Shown here piece by piece: positions 1 through 7,916 of a stretch of DNA of 26,412 nt. The position numbers were made by a program, and so were the translations under genes. Each line of letters starts with the position of its first letter. The first letter of the stretch is position 1. The stretch comes from JANNOG01 sp964516515 (GTDB lineage Bacteria > Actinomycetota > Actinomycetes > Actinomycetales > JBBAYJ01): NCBI GenBank assembly GCA_964516515.1, contig CAZEYA010000039.1:1-26412 (forward strand). The letters are read 5' to 3'. The notes beneath the pieces were generated by a model, which was not told where the DNA came from, did not search any database, and saw only the letters and a list, made by a program, of their open reading frames with translations.

Positions 1-23
1 GCGTAGAGGGACGGGGCCGGGGG

Positions 24-2171
24 TCAGCGGTGAGATGCCATCCGCAACCGGGTCGCGATGCTGGCTGCGGCGGGCGGCTGCAGGGCTGTAGAAGCAGCCG
101 TCCGGGCCAGCGGCATCGCCCGCGGCGCGACGTCCGGCTTCGTGGGCGAGAAGAGCCAAGCGTCGAACAGCCCGTCGAGGTCCTGCCCGGACTGCCGCTC
201 GGCCAGCCGGATGAACTCGGCCGTCGTGACGTTGCCGCCCTCGTACCGCGCCGCCCACTTGCGCAGGATCCGGAAGAACGTCCTGTCACCGACGGTCAGC
301 CGCAGCTGGTGCAACGTCATGGCTCCCCGGGTGTACACGGCACCGTCGAACAGCCGCTCCGGGCCCGGGTCGCCGATCGTGAGCTGCCAGAACGGATCGT
401 CGGCTGGAATGGCGCCGTAGAAGAAGTCGAACGTCTCCTGCGCGGTGCCCAGGCCTTCCCGCTCGGACCACAGCCACTCCGCGTAGGTGGCGAAGCCCTC
501 GTTGAGCCAGATGTGCTGCCACTCCTCGACCGCCAGGCTGTCGCCGAACCACTGATGCGCGAGTTCGTGCACTATCAAGGACTCCCCTGATATCGGGTCG
601 CCGAAGAACTCCTGCGCATAGATCGGCCGGGTCTGGTTCTCCAGCGCAAACCCGAGCCCCTCGGTGTCGTCGACGATGCCGCCGGCCGCCCTGAAGGGGT
701 ACGGCCCGAAGTTGTCCGACAGGAAGGCGATGATCTCCGGCTGGCGAGCGAACGACTGCTCGACGACCGGCCCCACCGGGTTGAGGCCGTCCGCGCTGGT
801 CCCGGCGATCCAGTCGTTGTCATTTCCGGGGCTGCCCGCGGGCGCCCCGGGAACGGTCCAGCCGTCGAACGTGTCACCGTCGTCCTCGAAGGACGTCGTG
901 CCTTCACCCGTGGATACCGTGACGTCGTCGACGAAGAGACCGGCCGCCCGAATGATCTCGTCACTTGCATAGCTGATCGAGACCTCGACCTCGGTTCCGG
1001 CGTAATCCGAGAGATCCACCGACCACGCCTCGGGACCGTCACTACTGCCGGTGGCGGCGTTCCAGGAGCCCGTGGTCCCGGTGGGCGCGCACGTGCCGTC
1101 GCCGTTGTCGCCCTGGTAGTGGCTCAGGAAGGGGTGCAGGCTCAACCAGGTCGGGCACGAGAAGCCGGTGTCGGTGCTGGTGTGGCCGTTCTGGTCGGGC
1201 AGCGTGGTCCACTCCTCCGATCCCGGCGCGTGTGCCTCGACGAAGGCGTAGTCCCAGGCCGGCTCCGTGAAACGGGTGATCCAGAATGACAACTGCGCAC
1301 CCCCAGCCGGAACGCTGATCGTCCTCGTCAACCGTTTGTAGGATGCATCCGCAGTCTGGGAGAACGCGAACCGTTCACCGGTACGTGGCGTAGCGATGGA
1401 CCCGAAGAGGTCCGGATCGAACGCATCCCAGTACTTGATGCCGTCGGCCTGGTAGGCGCGCAAGTCGAACTCGCCAATGGTGGCGGTGGCCAGGTAGGAC
1501 GCCATGGGCTCACGCTGGTCCCACGTCCACGTGGTCCAGCCGCCGCGCGTCCGGGAGCTCTTCAGCACCCCGTTGGAGACGCCGGTCAAGCCCTCCGGGA
1601 CGGTGATGGCGATGCGGTAGGAGGCCTTGTCGCTCGGGTGGTCGTTGACCGGGAACCAGGACGCGGCCACGTCTGGTTCCCCGACGACGAGTGCGCCGTC
1701 ATCGGTGTGGAAGAAGCCCGCCGTGCCGAGGATCGGGTTCTCGTACAGCGCAGGAATGCCCTCATAGCGGATGACGGTCGTGAACCGCTCGCCGGAGTCC
1801 AAGCTGCGGCGGGGCTTGATCGTCAGCTCACCGCCCGAGCGCTGCCAGGACGCGCGACGGCCCTCCACCCGCACCGAGTTCACCGTCAGGCCGTCCAGGT
1901 CGAGGTTGAACTGCGAGAGTCGCTGCTTGGCCCGGGCCGTGATCGTCGCGGTACCCGCCAGCACGTCGGTGTCGGGGGTGTACCGGATGTCGAGGTCGTA
2001 TTGCTTGACGTCATAACCGCCGTTGCCGTCGAGTGGGAAGTAGGGATCACCTATCCCGGGAGCTCCCGGTGAGGCCGGGCGACGGGTGGCGGCATCGGCG
2101 CTGACGGCGAGCACCGGGACCACGGCAAGGGTGACGACGGCGACGGCTGCGGTGACGGCGCGACGGAACAT
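24..2171 (-). CDS. Secreted M1-family zinc metallopeptidase with inserted immune-inhibitor-A-like module
   Basis: Predicted exported zinc aminopeptidase-type enzyme (715 aa). A Sec signal peptide covers about residues 1-27 (MFRRA, hydrophobic core, ADAA). The N-terminal beta domain of M1 peptidases follows. The catalytic domain shows GFALEN at 507-512 (the substrate-binding GxMEN motif), HELAH at 535-539 and the third zinc ligand E558, giving HEXXH-x18-E. A GAVYTRGA motif further on probably supplies the catalytic tyrosine. About 214 residues (257-470) are inserted between the beta domain and the catalytic domain. They contain WDYAFVEAH and GLFVDDV motifs like the jelly-roll C-terminal modules of M6 immune inhibitor A proteases, probably for substrate or surface binding. 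The ATG start gives a clean signal peptide, and a G-rich stretch lies just upstream. Family assignment is secure; substrate is unknown. Confidence 0.93.
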   Translation of the reverse strand: MFRRAVTAAVAVVTLAVVPVLAVSADAATRRPASPGAPGIGDPYFPLDGNGGYDVKQYDLDIRYTPDTDVLAGTATITARAKQRLSQFNLDLDGLTVNSVRVEGRRASWQRSGGELTIKPRRSLDSGERFTTVIRYEGIPALYENPILGTAGFFHTDDGALVVGEPDVAASWFPVNDHPSDKASYRIAITVPEGLTGVSNGVLKSSRTRGGWTTWTWDQREPMASYLATATIGEFDLRAYQADGIKYWDAFDPDLFGSIATPRTGERFAFSQTADASYKRLTRTISVPAGGAQLSFWITRFTEPAWDYAFVEAHAPGSEEWTTLPDQNGHTSTDTGFSCPTWLSLHPFLSHYQGDNGDGTCAPTGTTGSWNAATGSSDGPEAWSVDLSDYAGTEVEVSISYASDEIIRAAGLFVDDVTVSTGEGTTSFEDDGDTFDGWTVPGAPAGSPGNDNDWIAGTSADGLNPVGPVVEQSFARQPEIIAFLSDNFGPYPFRAAGGIVDDTEGLGFALENQTRPIYAQEFFGDPISGESLIVHELAHQWFGDSLAVEEWQHIWLNEGFATYAEWLWSEREGLGTAQETFDFFYGAIPADDPFWQLTIGDPGPERLFDGAVYTRGAMTLHQLRLTVGDRTFFRILRKWAARYEGGNVTTAEFIRLAERQSGQDLDGLFDAWLFSPTKPDVAPRAMPLARTAASTALQPPAAASIATRLRMASHR

Positions 2172-2214
2172 GGGACCCCCGGTGACAAGTCGAATCAGGC
2201 TCGCTTCACATTAC

Positions 2215-2475
2215 TCATTTCGGTCGCCGGCCATAACCCCTCACGGTGTCCGCCTCGATCTCGACCAGCCGCGCGGGATCGTTGAGTGCCGCCACCGCAA
2301 CCATGGTCGACGCCGGCCGGATGCTGCCGAAGACCTCGCCATGAACCCGGCCGACTGCCGCCCAGTGCGTCACGTCGGTGACGTAGATCCGGGTTCGCTC
2401 CACTGACCCACACCTGATCCCCCACTCGGACAGCTCGGGAGTACCCGACGATCGCCTCCCACCGGCACCGGAGGA
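2215..2475 (-). pseudogene. Broken RidA (YjgF/YER057c/UK114) family gene
   Basis: Pieces of a RidA-family enamine/imine deaminase lie in two frames. One frame carries an N-terminal ISSGA piece, a second carries WEAIVGYSRAVRVGDQVWVS, and the first frame resumes with ERTRIYVTDV and continues through GEVFG and LVEIEADTVRGYG to a TGA at 2215. Joined, these make about 90 residues instead of the usual 125-135. The segment between the VWVSG strand and RTRIYVTDV (about 40 residues in the family) is missing. The two frame changes compensate each other, near 2400 and near 2462. A frameshift alone could be a sequencing error, but the missing 40 codons point to real decay. It sits directly upstream of the M1 peptidase on the same strand. 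Confidence 0.7.
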
Positions 2476-2506
2476 GATGAGCCGGCAACCGGATGATGGC
2501 CTGGCG

Positions 2507-3808
2507 TCAGCGCATGACAGCTGCGCTGGCCGGGGAACGGGGACGTGGCACCGTCGTCCGGGCGGGCATCTCGTAGCACTCGCGCAACGCGGCGCCGTGA
2601 CCCGCAGGGGCAAAGAACCAGCCCTGGCCGTGCTGGACGCCCAAGCTCCGCAGCCGGCGGGCGTCATCCGCCGTCTCGATCCCCTCGGCCACCACCGTCG
2701 CGCCGCACCCGCGGGCGAAGTCGACCATCGACCTCACCAGGGTGGTGAGCACGCTGTCGTCGCCGACACCGGCGACAATCGTGCGGTCGAGTTTGAGCAC
2801 GTCCGGGGATGTCAGCACGATGTGGCGAAGCGAGGAGAAGCCGGCTCCCACGTCGTCGATCGCCAGCCGCATCCCCGCCGCGCGCAGTGCGGCCAGCGCG
2901 GCCAGCAGCTCCTCATAGTCCGCTACTGGGTCGTGCTCGGACAGCTCCAGGACGATCCGTTGCAGCGGAGCGCGGCGGAGGAAGCGACGGACGCGCGCCA
3001 GGAGCAATGTGGCGGGTGAGACGTTCATCGCCACGTAGCCAGTGACTGCGCCGAGGGCTTCAGCCGCTCGTCGCAACGCCAGCAGTTCCAGCTCGTCACC
3101 GAGATCGACACGGTGGGCATCGGCGAAAACGACATCAGGGGGCTGTTGCCAGGCTCCGGGGAAACGAGCGAGAGCCTCGGCGCCGACGCGACGACCGGTG
3201 GCCAGATCGACGATCGGCTGTAAGGCGATCTCGGGACCGCCGGCAGCGATCACCGGCGCCAGCTTGGCAGTGACCGCCGAGCGCTGCGCCTGCTCGCTCA
3301 ATTCCGGTTCGATGACGAGTGCGGCCGCGTGCGCGAGCACCTTCAACAGGGCCTGATCCCGGTCGGTGAGCTGCTCGTCGGTCGACAGGCCCGCTGCACA
3401 GAACGTGCCATACAGAGTCCCGTCGCTCAGCGTCACCGGAACCGAGATGAAGCTACGCACCCTGGGCAGCCAGGCTGCGGGTCGTCGCATGGCGGCTGGG
3501 ACAGCGGTGAGATCAGGCATGACGGCGGGCAGTTCGCCGTCGAGCACCCCCTGGCACAGCGACGTCGACTGCCGTTGCGTCACCTTCTCGGGGAACAGCA
3601 GCGGAACGGCGGAGTCGACCACCTCCAGGTGCTGGGTGGTCCCGTCGAGCCGCGACAGGAAAGCCGTGCTCAAACCCAGGGACGTGCGAGCGGTGTGCAA
3701 CAGGTCAGCGACCTGGTTCTCGGCATTCGTCCGCTTGCGGCCCACTCTCATCATGTCGGCAGCCGTACCGGGCTGCTTGAGATGATCAGCGGGGTGCCAG
3801 CGGGGCAC
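2507..3808 (-). CDS. GAF-EAL domain cyclic-di-GMP phosphodiesterase
   Basis: Cytoplasmic protein of 433 aa predicted to hydrolyse cyclic di-GMP. Residues about 30-165 form a GAF sensor domain (AFLSRLDG, FISVPVTLSDGTLYGTFCA). Residues about 185-415 form an EAL domain. The key motifs are present: EAL at 211-213, MNVSP, ELSEH, IDDVGAGFSSL, VLKLDR, VAEGIET and GQGWFFAP, so the metal- and substrate-binding set looks intact and catalysis is likely. There is no GGDEF domain and no membrane segment. The GTG start at 3808 overlaps the end of the upstream decarboxylase by 23 bases; ATG codons at 3754 and 3751 are alternatives and neither has a clear Shine-Dalgarno. The overlap suggests cotranscription with the decarboxylase. 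The GAF ligand cannot be read from the sequence. Confidence 0.88.
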   Translation of the reverse strand: MPRWHPADHLKQPGTAADMMRVGRKRTNAENQVADLLHTARTSLGLSTAFLSRLDGTTQHLEVVDSAVPLLFPEKVTQRQSTSLCQGVLDGELPAVMPDLTAVPAAMRRPAAWLPRVRSFISVPVTLSDGTLYGTFCAAGLSTDEQLTDRDQALLKVLAHAAALVIEPELSEQAQRSAVTAKLAPVIAAGGPEIALQPIVDLATGRRVGAEALARFPGAWQQPPDVVFADAHRVDLGDELELLALRRAAEALGAVTGYVAMNVSPATLLLARVRRFLRRAPLQRIVLELSEHDPVADYEELLAALAALRAAGMRLAIDDVGAGFSSLRHIVLTSPDVLKLDRTIVAGVGDDSVLTTLVRSMVDFARGCGATVVAEGIETADDARRLRSLGVQHGQGWFFAPAGHGAALRECYEMPARTTVPRPRSPASAAVMR

Positions 3809-5222
3809 CGGTCACGGCAGCCTGCAGGAGTTGCCACAGCTGGTCTACGTGGTGGCGCTGAGTGGCCTCCGCCCCGATGGACACCCGGACCAGCCACCGG
3901 CCGTCGACGATTGCGGGGGTGACGAAGGCCCGGCCGGAGCCGTTGACGGCGGCCGCCCAGCCCAGCGTGTGGTTGTCCAGCGCGTCGGGATCCATGTCGC
4001 CCTCCGGCTCGTGCCGGACGCAGACGGTCTGTAGTGCGACCGGGGCCATCACTCGCCAGCCCGGCGCGCCTCGCACCTGCTCGGCCAGCCACTGGGCGTT
4101 GGCGAGGTCGCGGCGCAACCGCTCGCGGATGCTGTCCACACCGTCCAGACGCAGCTGGAACCACAGCTTGAGCGCCCGGAACCGGCGGCCGAGCGGGATG
4201 CCCCAGTCCCGGTACTGGGTCACCTCGCCGTCAGCGGCGGAACGCAGGTAGGACGGATCGGTGGCCATCACCCGGATCAGGTGGCCCGGATCGCGGACGT
4301 AGAGCAGCGAGCAGTCGAGGATCGTGCCCAGCCACTTGTGGGGGTTCCACGACAACGAGTCCGCACCGTCGACCCCTTCCGCGAGCGGGCGCATCTCGGG
4401 CAGCAGCAGCGCGGCGCCCGCCATCGCGGCGTCGACGTGAACCCAGGCGCCATACGGTGCCGCCGTCTCGACGACGGCCGCCACCGGGTCGACCGCCGTG
4501 GTGCCCGTCGTGCCGACCGAGGCCACCACGGCGGCTGGTATCCGTCCGTCGGCGACGTCCCGCTGGAGGGCACGGGCGAGCGCCTCGGGACGCATGGCGT
4601 AGGTCCGCGGGTCGACCTCGATCAGCCGCAGATTGTCCCGGCCGAACCCGGCGAGCAGCGCCGCCTTGGTGATCGAGGAGTGGGCCTCGGTGGAGGCATA
4701 AACGACGAGCGGCGCCGGCTCGCCCTGCAACCCACCACGAGCGGCGCTGTGGTCGCTCGCGCGTTCACGGGCGGCGAGCAGCGCGACCAGGCAGGCTGTC
4801 GAGGCGGTGTCATGCATGGCGCCGCGCCAGGTCGCCGACAGCCCGGTGAGCTCGCGCAGCCAGTCGGTCACGACCTCCTCGACCTCGGTCAGCGCGGGCG
4901 CCGACGCCCAGGTGATCCCCAGCGCACCCAGGCCGCCGGCGGCCAAGTCACCCAGCACCGACGACAGCGAGGCGTTGGAGGGGAACCACCCGTAGAAGTC
5001 GGGGCTCTGGGTCTGCGTGATGCCCGGCACGACGATCCGGTCCAGATCGGCGAGCAGCGCTGCGAACGGTTCGCCGGTCTCCGGGGGCGCCGCAGGCAGG
5101 GCGGTCGCCACCTCACCAGGCGCGACGCGGGAGGCCACGGGCAGTAGCGGGATCCGCTCCCGGTGGTCGGCGATCCACTCGACGAGCGCGTGCGCGGCCA
5201 CTCGGAACTCCTGCGGGGTCAC
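3786..5222 (-). CDS. PLP-dependent group II decarboxylase (aromatic-L-amino-acid decarboxylase-like)
   Basis: A 478-aa fold-type I pyridoxal phosphate enzyme, normal length for the aromatic amino acid/DOPA/tyrosine decarboxylase group. The PLP lysine is K296 in NPHKWLG, and the aspartate that contacts the pyridine nitrogen is D264 in HVDAAMAG. The AHSSITKA segment carries the histidine that stacks on PLP, and the substrate loop has FYGWFPSNASL near the N-terminus. The predicted reaction is removal of CO2 from an aromatic amino acid to give an amine; the exact substrate (Phe, Tyr, Trp, DOPA) cannot be read. The GTG start at 5222 is preceded by GGGATGATG. It is followed by the overlapping GAF-EAL gene. 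The functional link to c-di-GMP, if any, is unknown. Confidence 0.9.
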   Translation of the reverse strand: MTPQEFRVAAHALVEWIADHRERIPLLPVASRVAPGEVATALPAAPPETGEPFAALLADLDRIVVPGITQTQSPDFYGWFPSNASLSSVLGDLAAGGLGALGITWASAPALTEVEEVVTDWLRELTGLSATWRGAMHDTASTACLVALLAARERASDHSAARGGLQGEPAPLVVYASTEAHSSITKAALLAGFGRDNLRLIEVDPRTYAMRPEALARALQRDVADGRIPAAVVASVGTTGTTAVDPVAAVVETAAPYGAWVHVDAAMAGAALLLPEMRPLAEGVDGADSLSWNPHKWLGTILDCSLLYVRDPGHLIRVMATDPSYLRSAADGEVTQYRDWGIPLGRRFRALKLWFQLRLDGVDSIRERLRRDLANAQWLAEQVRGAPGWRVMAPVALQTVCVRHEPEGDMDPDALDNHTLGWAAAVNGSGRAFVTPAIVDGRWLVRVSIGAEATQRHHVDQLWQLLQAAVTGAPLAPR

Positions 5223-5309
5223 ATCGGCATCATCCCATCGGACAAACCTGGCTGCCGGTTATGTGGCGTAGGCCGGTATATCCGGCACGTCCTCTTGAAG
5301 GACGAACGC

Positions 5310-5402
5310 ATGCCGCCATATGTTTCGCCTATGTGGTGGTTGATCAAGAAAAGCCCGCCGCAGGACGTCGACCGACCGCAGAGGGAACGGACACGAACGT
5401 GA
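5310..5402 (+). CDS. Candidate 30-aa leader peptide or small protein, coupled to the next gene
   Basis: A short ORF (MPPYVSPMWWLIKKSPPQ..., 30 aa) starts with ATG and has a strong Shine-Dalgarno, GAAGGA, 8 bases upstream. Its TGA overlaps the GTG start of the following gene as GTGA (5399-5402), the arrangement used for translational coupling. The next gene has only a weaker, distant AGAGGGA of its own. The peptide has a short aromatic/hydrophobic patch (MWWLI) and a basic, proline-rich tail. I recognise no family. It could be a regulatory leader or a real small protein, or the overlap could be chance. Confidence 0.42.
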   Translation: MPPYVSPMWWLIKKSPPQDVDRPQRERTRT

Positions 5403-6232
5403 ACCCAGATATTCGTCTAGTCGTATTGATCCTCCTCGGTGCCGGCTCCGTCCTCGGCCTCGGCATCACGATCGGGCGGTGGATGATGCAGCGGCATGTG
5501 ACGCACACGCTGGCCGACGCCCGGCAGGAGCTCAACCGTCGCCGCGCCGCGAGCCAGCGCAACGAGCGAGAGGTGATCTCGCTCACCCAGGCGCGTGCCG
5601 TGGATGCAGCCGACCTGGAGCGACTGCAGACCCAGGTGGCCGACGTCGGACAGTTGCGGGACCGGGTCGGGCAGGTCGAGCAGCAGTCGGTGACCATAGA
5701 GCGCCTGTATCGCCAAGTGGCTGACCTCCGGCAACAGCTCGCTGAGCGGCGGGAGCGGGACGCAGCGGTACTGGCAGTCGCGCACGCACTGGCGGTGGAG
5801 GAGGTGGTCATCGACGAGGCAGCGCCCGAGGGGACGAGTGAGCCCGCGGCCGCGGATCCGTCGGATTCACCAGACCGGGGGGATGCAGTGGATTCGGTGG
5901 ACATCGCCGCCTTCGAGGCGGCGAATATCATCGCGAACGGTATCCCGCGTGCCCGTGACGGCAAAGGCCGGGGCAAGGCCGACCACGACGACCTCACGCT
6001 GATCGAGGGTATCGGGCCGAGAATCGAGTCGCTGTGTCATGCGGCGGGTATCACGACCTGGCAGGCAATGGCCGATACCCCGATAGAGCGGCTGCGGGAC
6101 ATGCTGGCCACCGCGGGCTCGCGGTACACCATGCACCAGCCCGAAAACTGGCCGGCACAGGCCCGCGAGTTGCTGGCCGGCCGACCGACGGTCGTGGGGC
6201 GAACGGACTCGGACATGGCAGCCGTCGGGTAG
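5399..6232 (+). CDS. Membrane-anchored coiled-coil protein with C-terminal helix-hairpin-helix domain
   Basis: From the GTG at 5399 the protein is 277 aa. Residues about 5-25 (IRLVVLILLGAGSVLGLGIT) form one transmembrane segment with little before it, so the rest is probably cytoplasmic. Residues about 35-130 are a long charged helix with heptad-like spacing (RQELNRRRAASQ, DLERLQTQVADVGQLRD), a likely coiled coil. After an acidic linker the C-terminus (about 205-265) reads DDLTLIEGIGPRIESL...GITTWQAMADTPIERL, a helix-hairpin-helix module of the HHH_5 type that binds DNA or protein. The longer reading from 5261 was rejected because it lacks a ribosome site and places a poor basic leader before the membrane helix. 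Function unknown; a membrane-tethered DNA-binding scaffold is a reasonable guess. Confidence 0.75.
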   Translation: MNPDIRLVVLILLGAGSVLGLGITIGRWMMQRHVTHTLADARQELNRRRAASQRNEREVISLTQARAVDAADLERLQTQVADVGQLRDRVGQVEQQSVTIERLYRQVADLRQQLAERRERDAAVLAVAHALAVEEVVIDEAAPEGTSEPAAADPSDSPDRGDAVDSVDIAAFEAANIIANGIPRARDGKGRGKADHDDLTLIEGIGPRIESLCHAAGITTWQAMADTPIERLRDMLATAGSRYTMHQPENWPAQARELLAGRPTVVGRTDSDMAAVG

Positions 6233-6422
6233 CGGCAACCTGGCAAACGTCAGGTGGCGGCCCACAGCAGTGCGGGCACGGCAGTGCGGACACGGACCCG
6301 GTAGCAGTCGCCGGCCCGTCATGAACGCGGCCGGGGGTGAACCCGGACGTCGGCCCGAACTGGTCGTCCCCCGTGGCCTGGGCCAACGGCGACGGCTGAC
6401 GCTTTAGCCGCGCGCGATGACC

Positions 6423-7766
6423 TCAGGCGGGCGAGTCGGCGGGGCGGCGCCGGAACAACACCGACCCGATCACGAACGTCACCAGTCCGGTCCACGCAGG
6501 CAGCGCGATGCCGAAGACCCGGTCCGGGCGGCCGGAGAGCAAGCCGTCGAGCCCCACCTGCGACACCACGAAGAGGCCCCCTGCGGTCAACGCCACTGCG
6601 GTCACCGCCACCACCTCCCCCACTCGCCGTTTGTCGACAAATGTGGGTGTCGCGGAGCCGCCCGGGGTGCTTTTGTCGACAAAGGGCGAGGGGCGGAAGG
6701 CGACGACCAGTATGACCATCGGCACCGCGCAGGCCACCAGCCACACCGGCACCAGCGCCCACCATGCCGTCGTGAGCGCAGGCGGCAACGACACCCCGCT
6801 CAGCAGGAGGAGGCCCTGCACCGCGAAAGCAGCGGTCAGGTGCCAGCAGAACAGCGTCATGATCACCGAGTTGCCGACCACCACGGCTGCCCACGGCTTC
6901 GGCCGCTGCAGCCATCGAGTCACCGGTGCCCGCACCAGCAGCGCCGCCCCGATCAGACCGAAGCCGTGGGCCAGCAGTGCCAGGTTGGGCGGAGCGAAGT
7001 TGGCCGCGCTGCTGCCGGGCAGCCCCTGCATGTCGACGGGGTACCAGCCCATGACCAGGGTGAGCAGGACCGCGCCGCCGAAGCCGGCCAGCGCCAGCAC
7101 GGCGGGGCGGGCTCTACGGGTCAGGCTGCCGTCGGCCCACCCGAAGCCGAGCTGGTGAATGGTCAGCCACACCACGATGATGTTCAGCGGCCCGGCCCAC
7201 GCCACATCGGCCAGGTAGCGCAGCGCATCCAGCACTGCCACCACGGCTACCAGTGAGAGCAATGCCCACAGCCCCAGCCGGCGGTGCACGGCGTGCATGG
7301 CCGGTGCCGCAGCGACGACCACCAGGTAGACGGCGATGAACCACAGCGGAGTCGGGACCCGGTCCAGCGCAAGCTCGATCGGCCGGCCCCCGGCCCCCGC
7401 GGTCTCCAGGACCACCGCCGCCGCCACCCAGACCAGCAGCAGGACGAGCACCGGCCCGAGCAGCCGTGCGGCCCGCGCCCCGACGAACTCGCGGTAGGCG
7501 CGGCGACGGGCCGAGGTGAGCGTCTTGGCATGCGAGAAGCCGCCGACGGCGAAGAACACGGGCATCACCATCACGGCCCAGGTGACGAGCTGTGCGATGC
7601 GGCTGGCACCCAGCGCGTCGGTGCCGTCGAGCACGACGAGGACCAGCAGCCAGTGGGCGATGACGACGACGCCGATCGAGGCCACTCGAAGGAAGTCCGC
7701 GTAGCGGTCGCGTGAGGCGGGGGTGGCAGTGGTGATGTCTGTCAGGAACATGGTGGGCGATGTCAC
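6423..7766 (-). CDS. Membrane acyltransferase, acyltransferase-3 family
   Basis: A 447-aa integral membrane protein with about ten hydrophobic segments. The N-terminal RYADFLRVASIGVVVIAHW carries the R...D...H arrangement typical of acyltransferase-3 (OafA/NodX-like) enzymes, which transfer acyl groups such as acetyl or succinyl to sugars, peptides or lipids at the membrane. The substrate cannot be deduced. The start is GTG at 7766, supported by GGAGG spaced 6-7 bases upstream; ATG at 7751 is an alternative. A loop before the last two membrane helices (about residues 357-383) is encoded by an inverted-repeat element with two FVDK tetrapeptides (separate entry). It is divergent from the histidine kinase gene across about 150 bp. 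Confidence 0.85.
   Translation of the reverse strand: MTSPTMFLTDITTATPASRDRYADFLRVASIGVVVIAHWLLVLVVLDGTDALGASRIAQLVTWAVMVMPVFFAVGGFSHAKTLTSARRRAYREFVGARAARLLGPVLVLLLVWVAAAVVLETAGAGGRPIELALDRVPTPLWFIAVYLVVVAAAPAMHAVHRRLGLWALLSLVAVVAVLDALRYLADVAWAGPLNIIVVWLTIHQLGFGWADGSLTRRARPAVLALAGFGGAVLLTLVMGWYPVDMQGLPGSSAANFAPPNLALLAHGFGLIGAALLVRAPVTRWLQRPKPWAAVVVGNSVIMTLFCWHLTAAFAVQGLLLLSGVSLPPALTTAWWALVPVWLVACAVPMVILVVAFRPSPFVDKSTPGGSATPTFVDKRRVGEVVAVTAVALTAGGLFVVSQVGLDGLLSGRPDRVFGIALPAWTGLVTFVIGSVLFRRRPADSPA
6617..6696. repeat. Imperfect inverted repeat with two TTTGTCGACAAA cores, inside the acyltransferase gene
   Basis: Two identical palindromic 12-mers TTTGTCGACAAA (6630-6641 and 6672-6683) lie 42 bases apart. 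Their outer flanks (CACTCGCCG on one side, GGGCGAGGG on the other) are also complementary. The whole is therefore a 25-base inverted repeat (6617-6641 and 6672-6696), 22 of 25 pairs matching, around a 30-base GC-rich loop. It lies within a coding frame and each core reads as FVDK on the minus strand. The structure resembles a small REP- or MITE-like element inserted in frame. No other copy of the 12-mer was seen in the window. Confidence 0.7.
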
Positions 7767-7878
7767 TGGGGGCCTCCACAGCTGGCTGTCGGTGTCTGTT
7801 CACCGTCGCCGCCGCCACCCCAGCGGCGGCAGCGCTGCTCTACTCAGCTCTGGCGCGGGAGGATGCTCACTGCGGGTG

Positions 7879-7894
7879 GGTAGGAATACTTACC
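7879..7894. promoter_or_regulatory. Partial dyad and possible -10 upstream of the histidine kinase
   Basis: GGTAGGAATACTTACC is a partly symmetric 16-mer (12 of 16 positions symmetric) that ends 22 bases before the GTG of the kinase gene. AATACT within it could serve as a -10 hexamer, leaving a short leader containing AGGGAG. It might be an autoregulatory site for the response regulator. No -35 is obvious, so this is tentative. Confidence 0.28.
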
Positions 7895-7916
7895 GACAGG
7901 CGACAGGGAGCCGGAC

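Noticed and set aside
6263..6295. Two near-identical GCAGTGCGG-CACGG units
   Set aside because: Too short and too close to call a repeat element; the 190-bp intergenic region shows nothing else clear.
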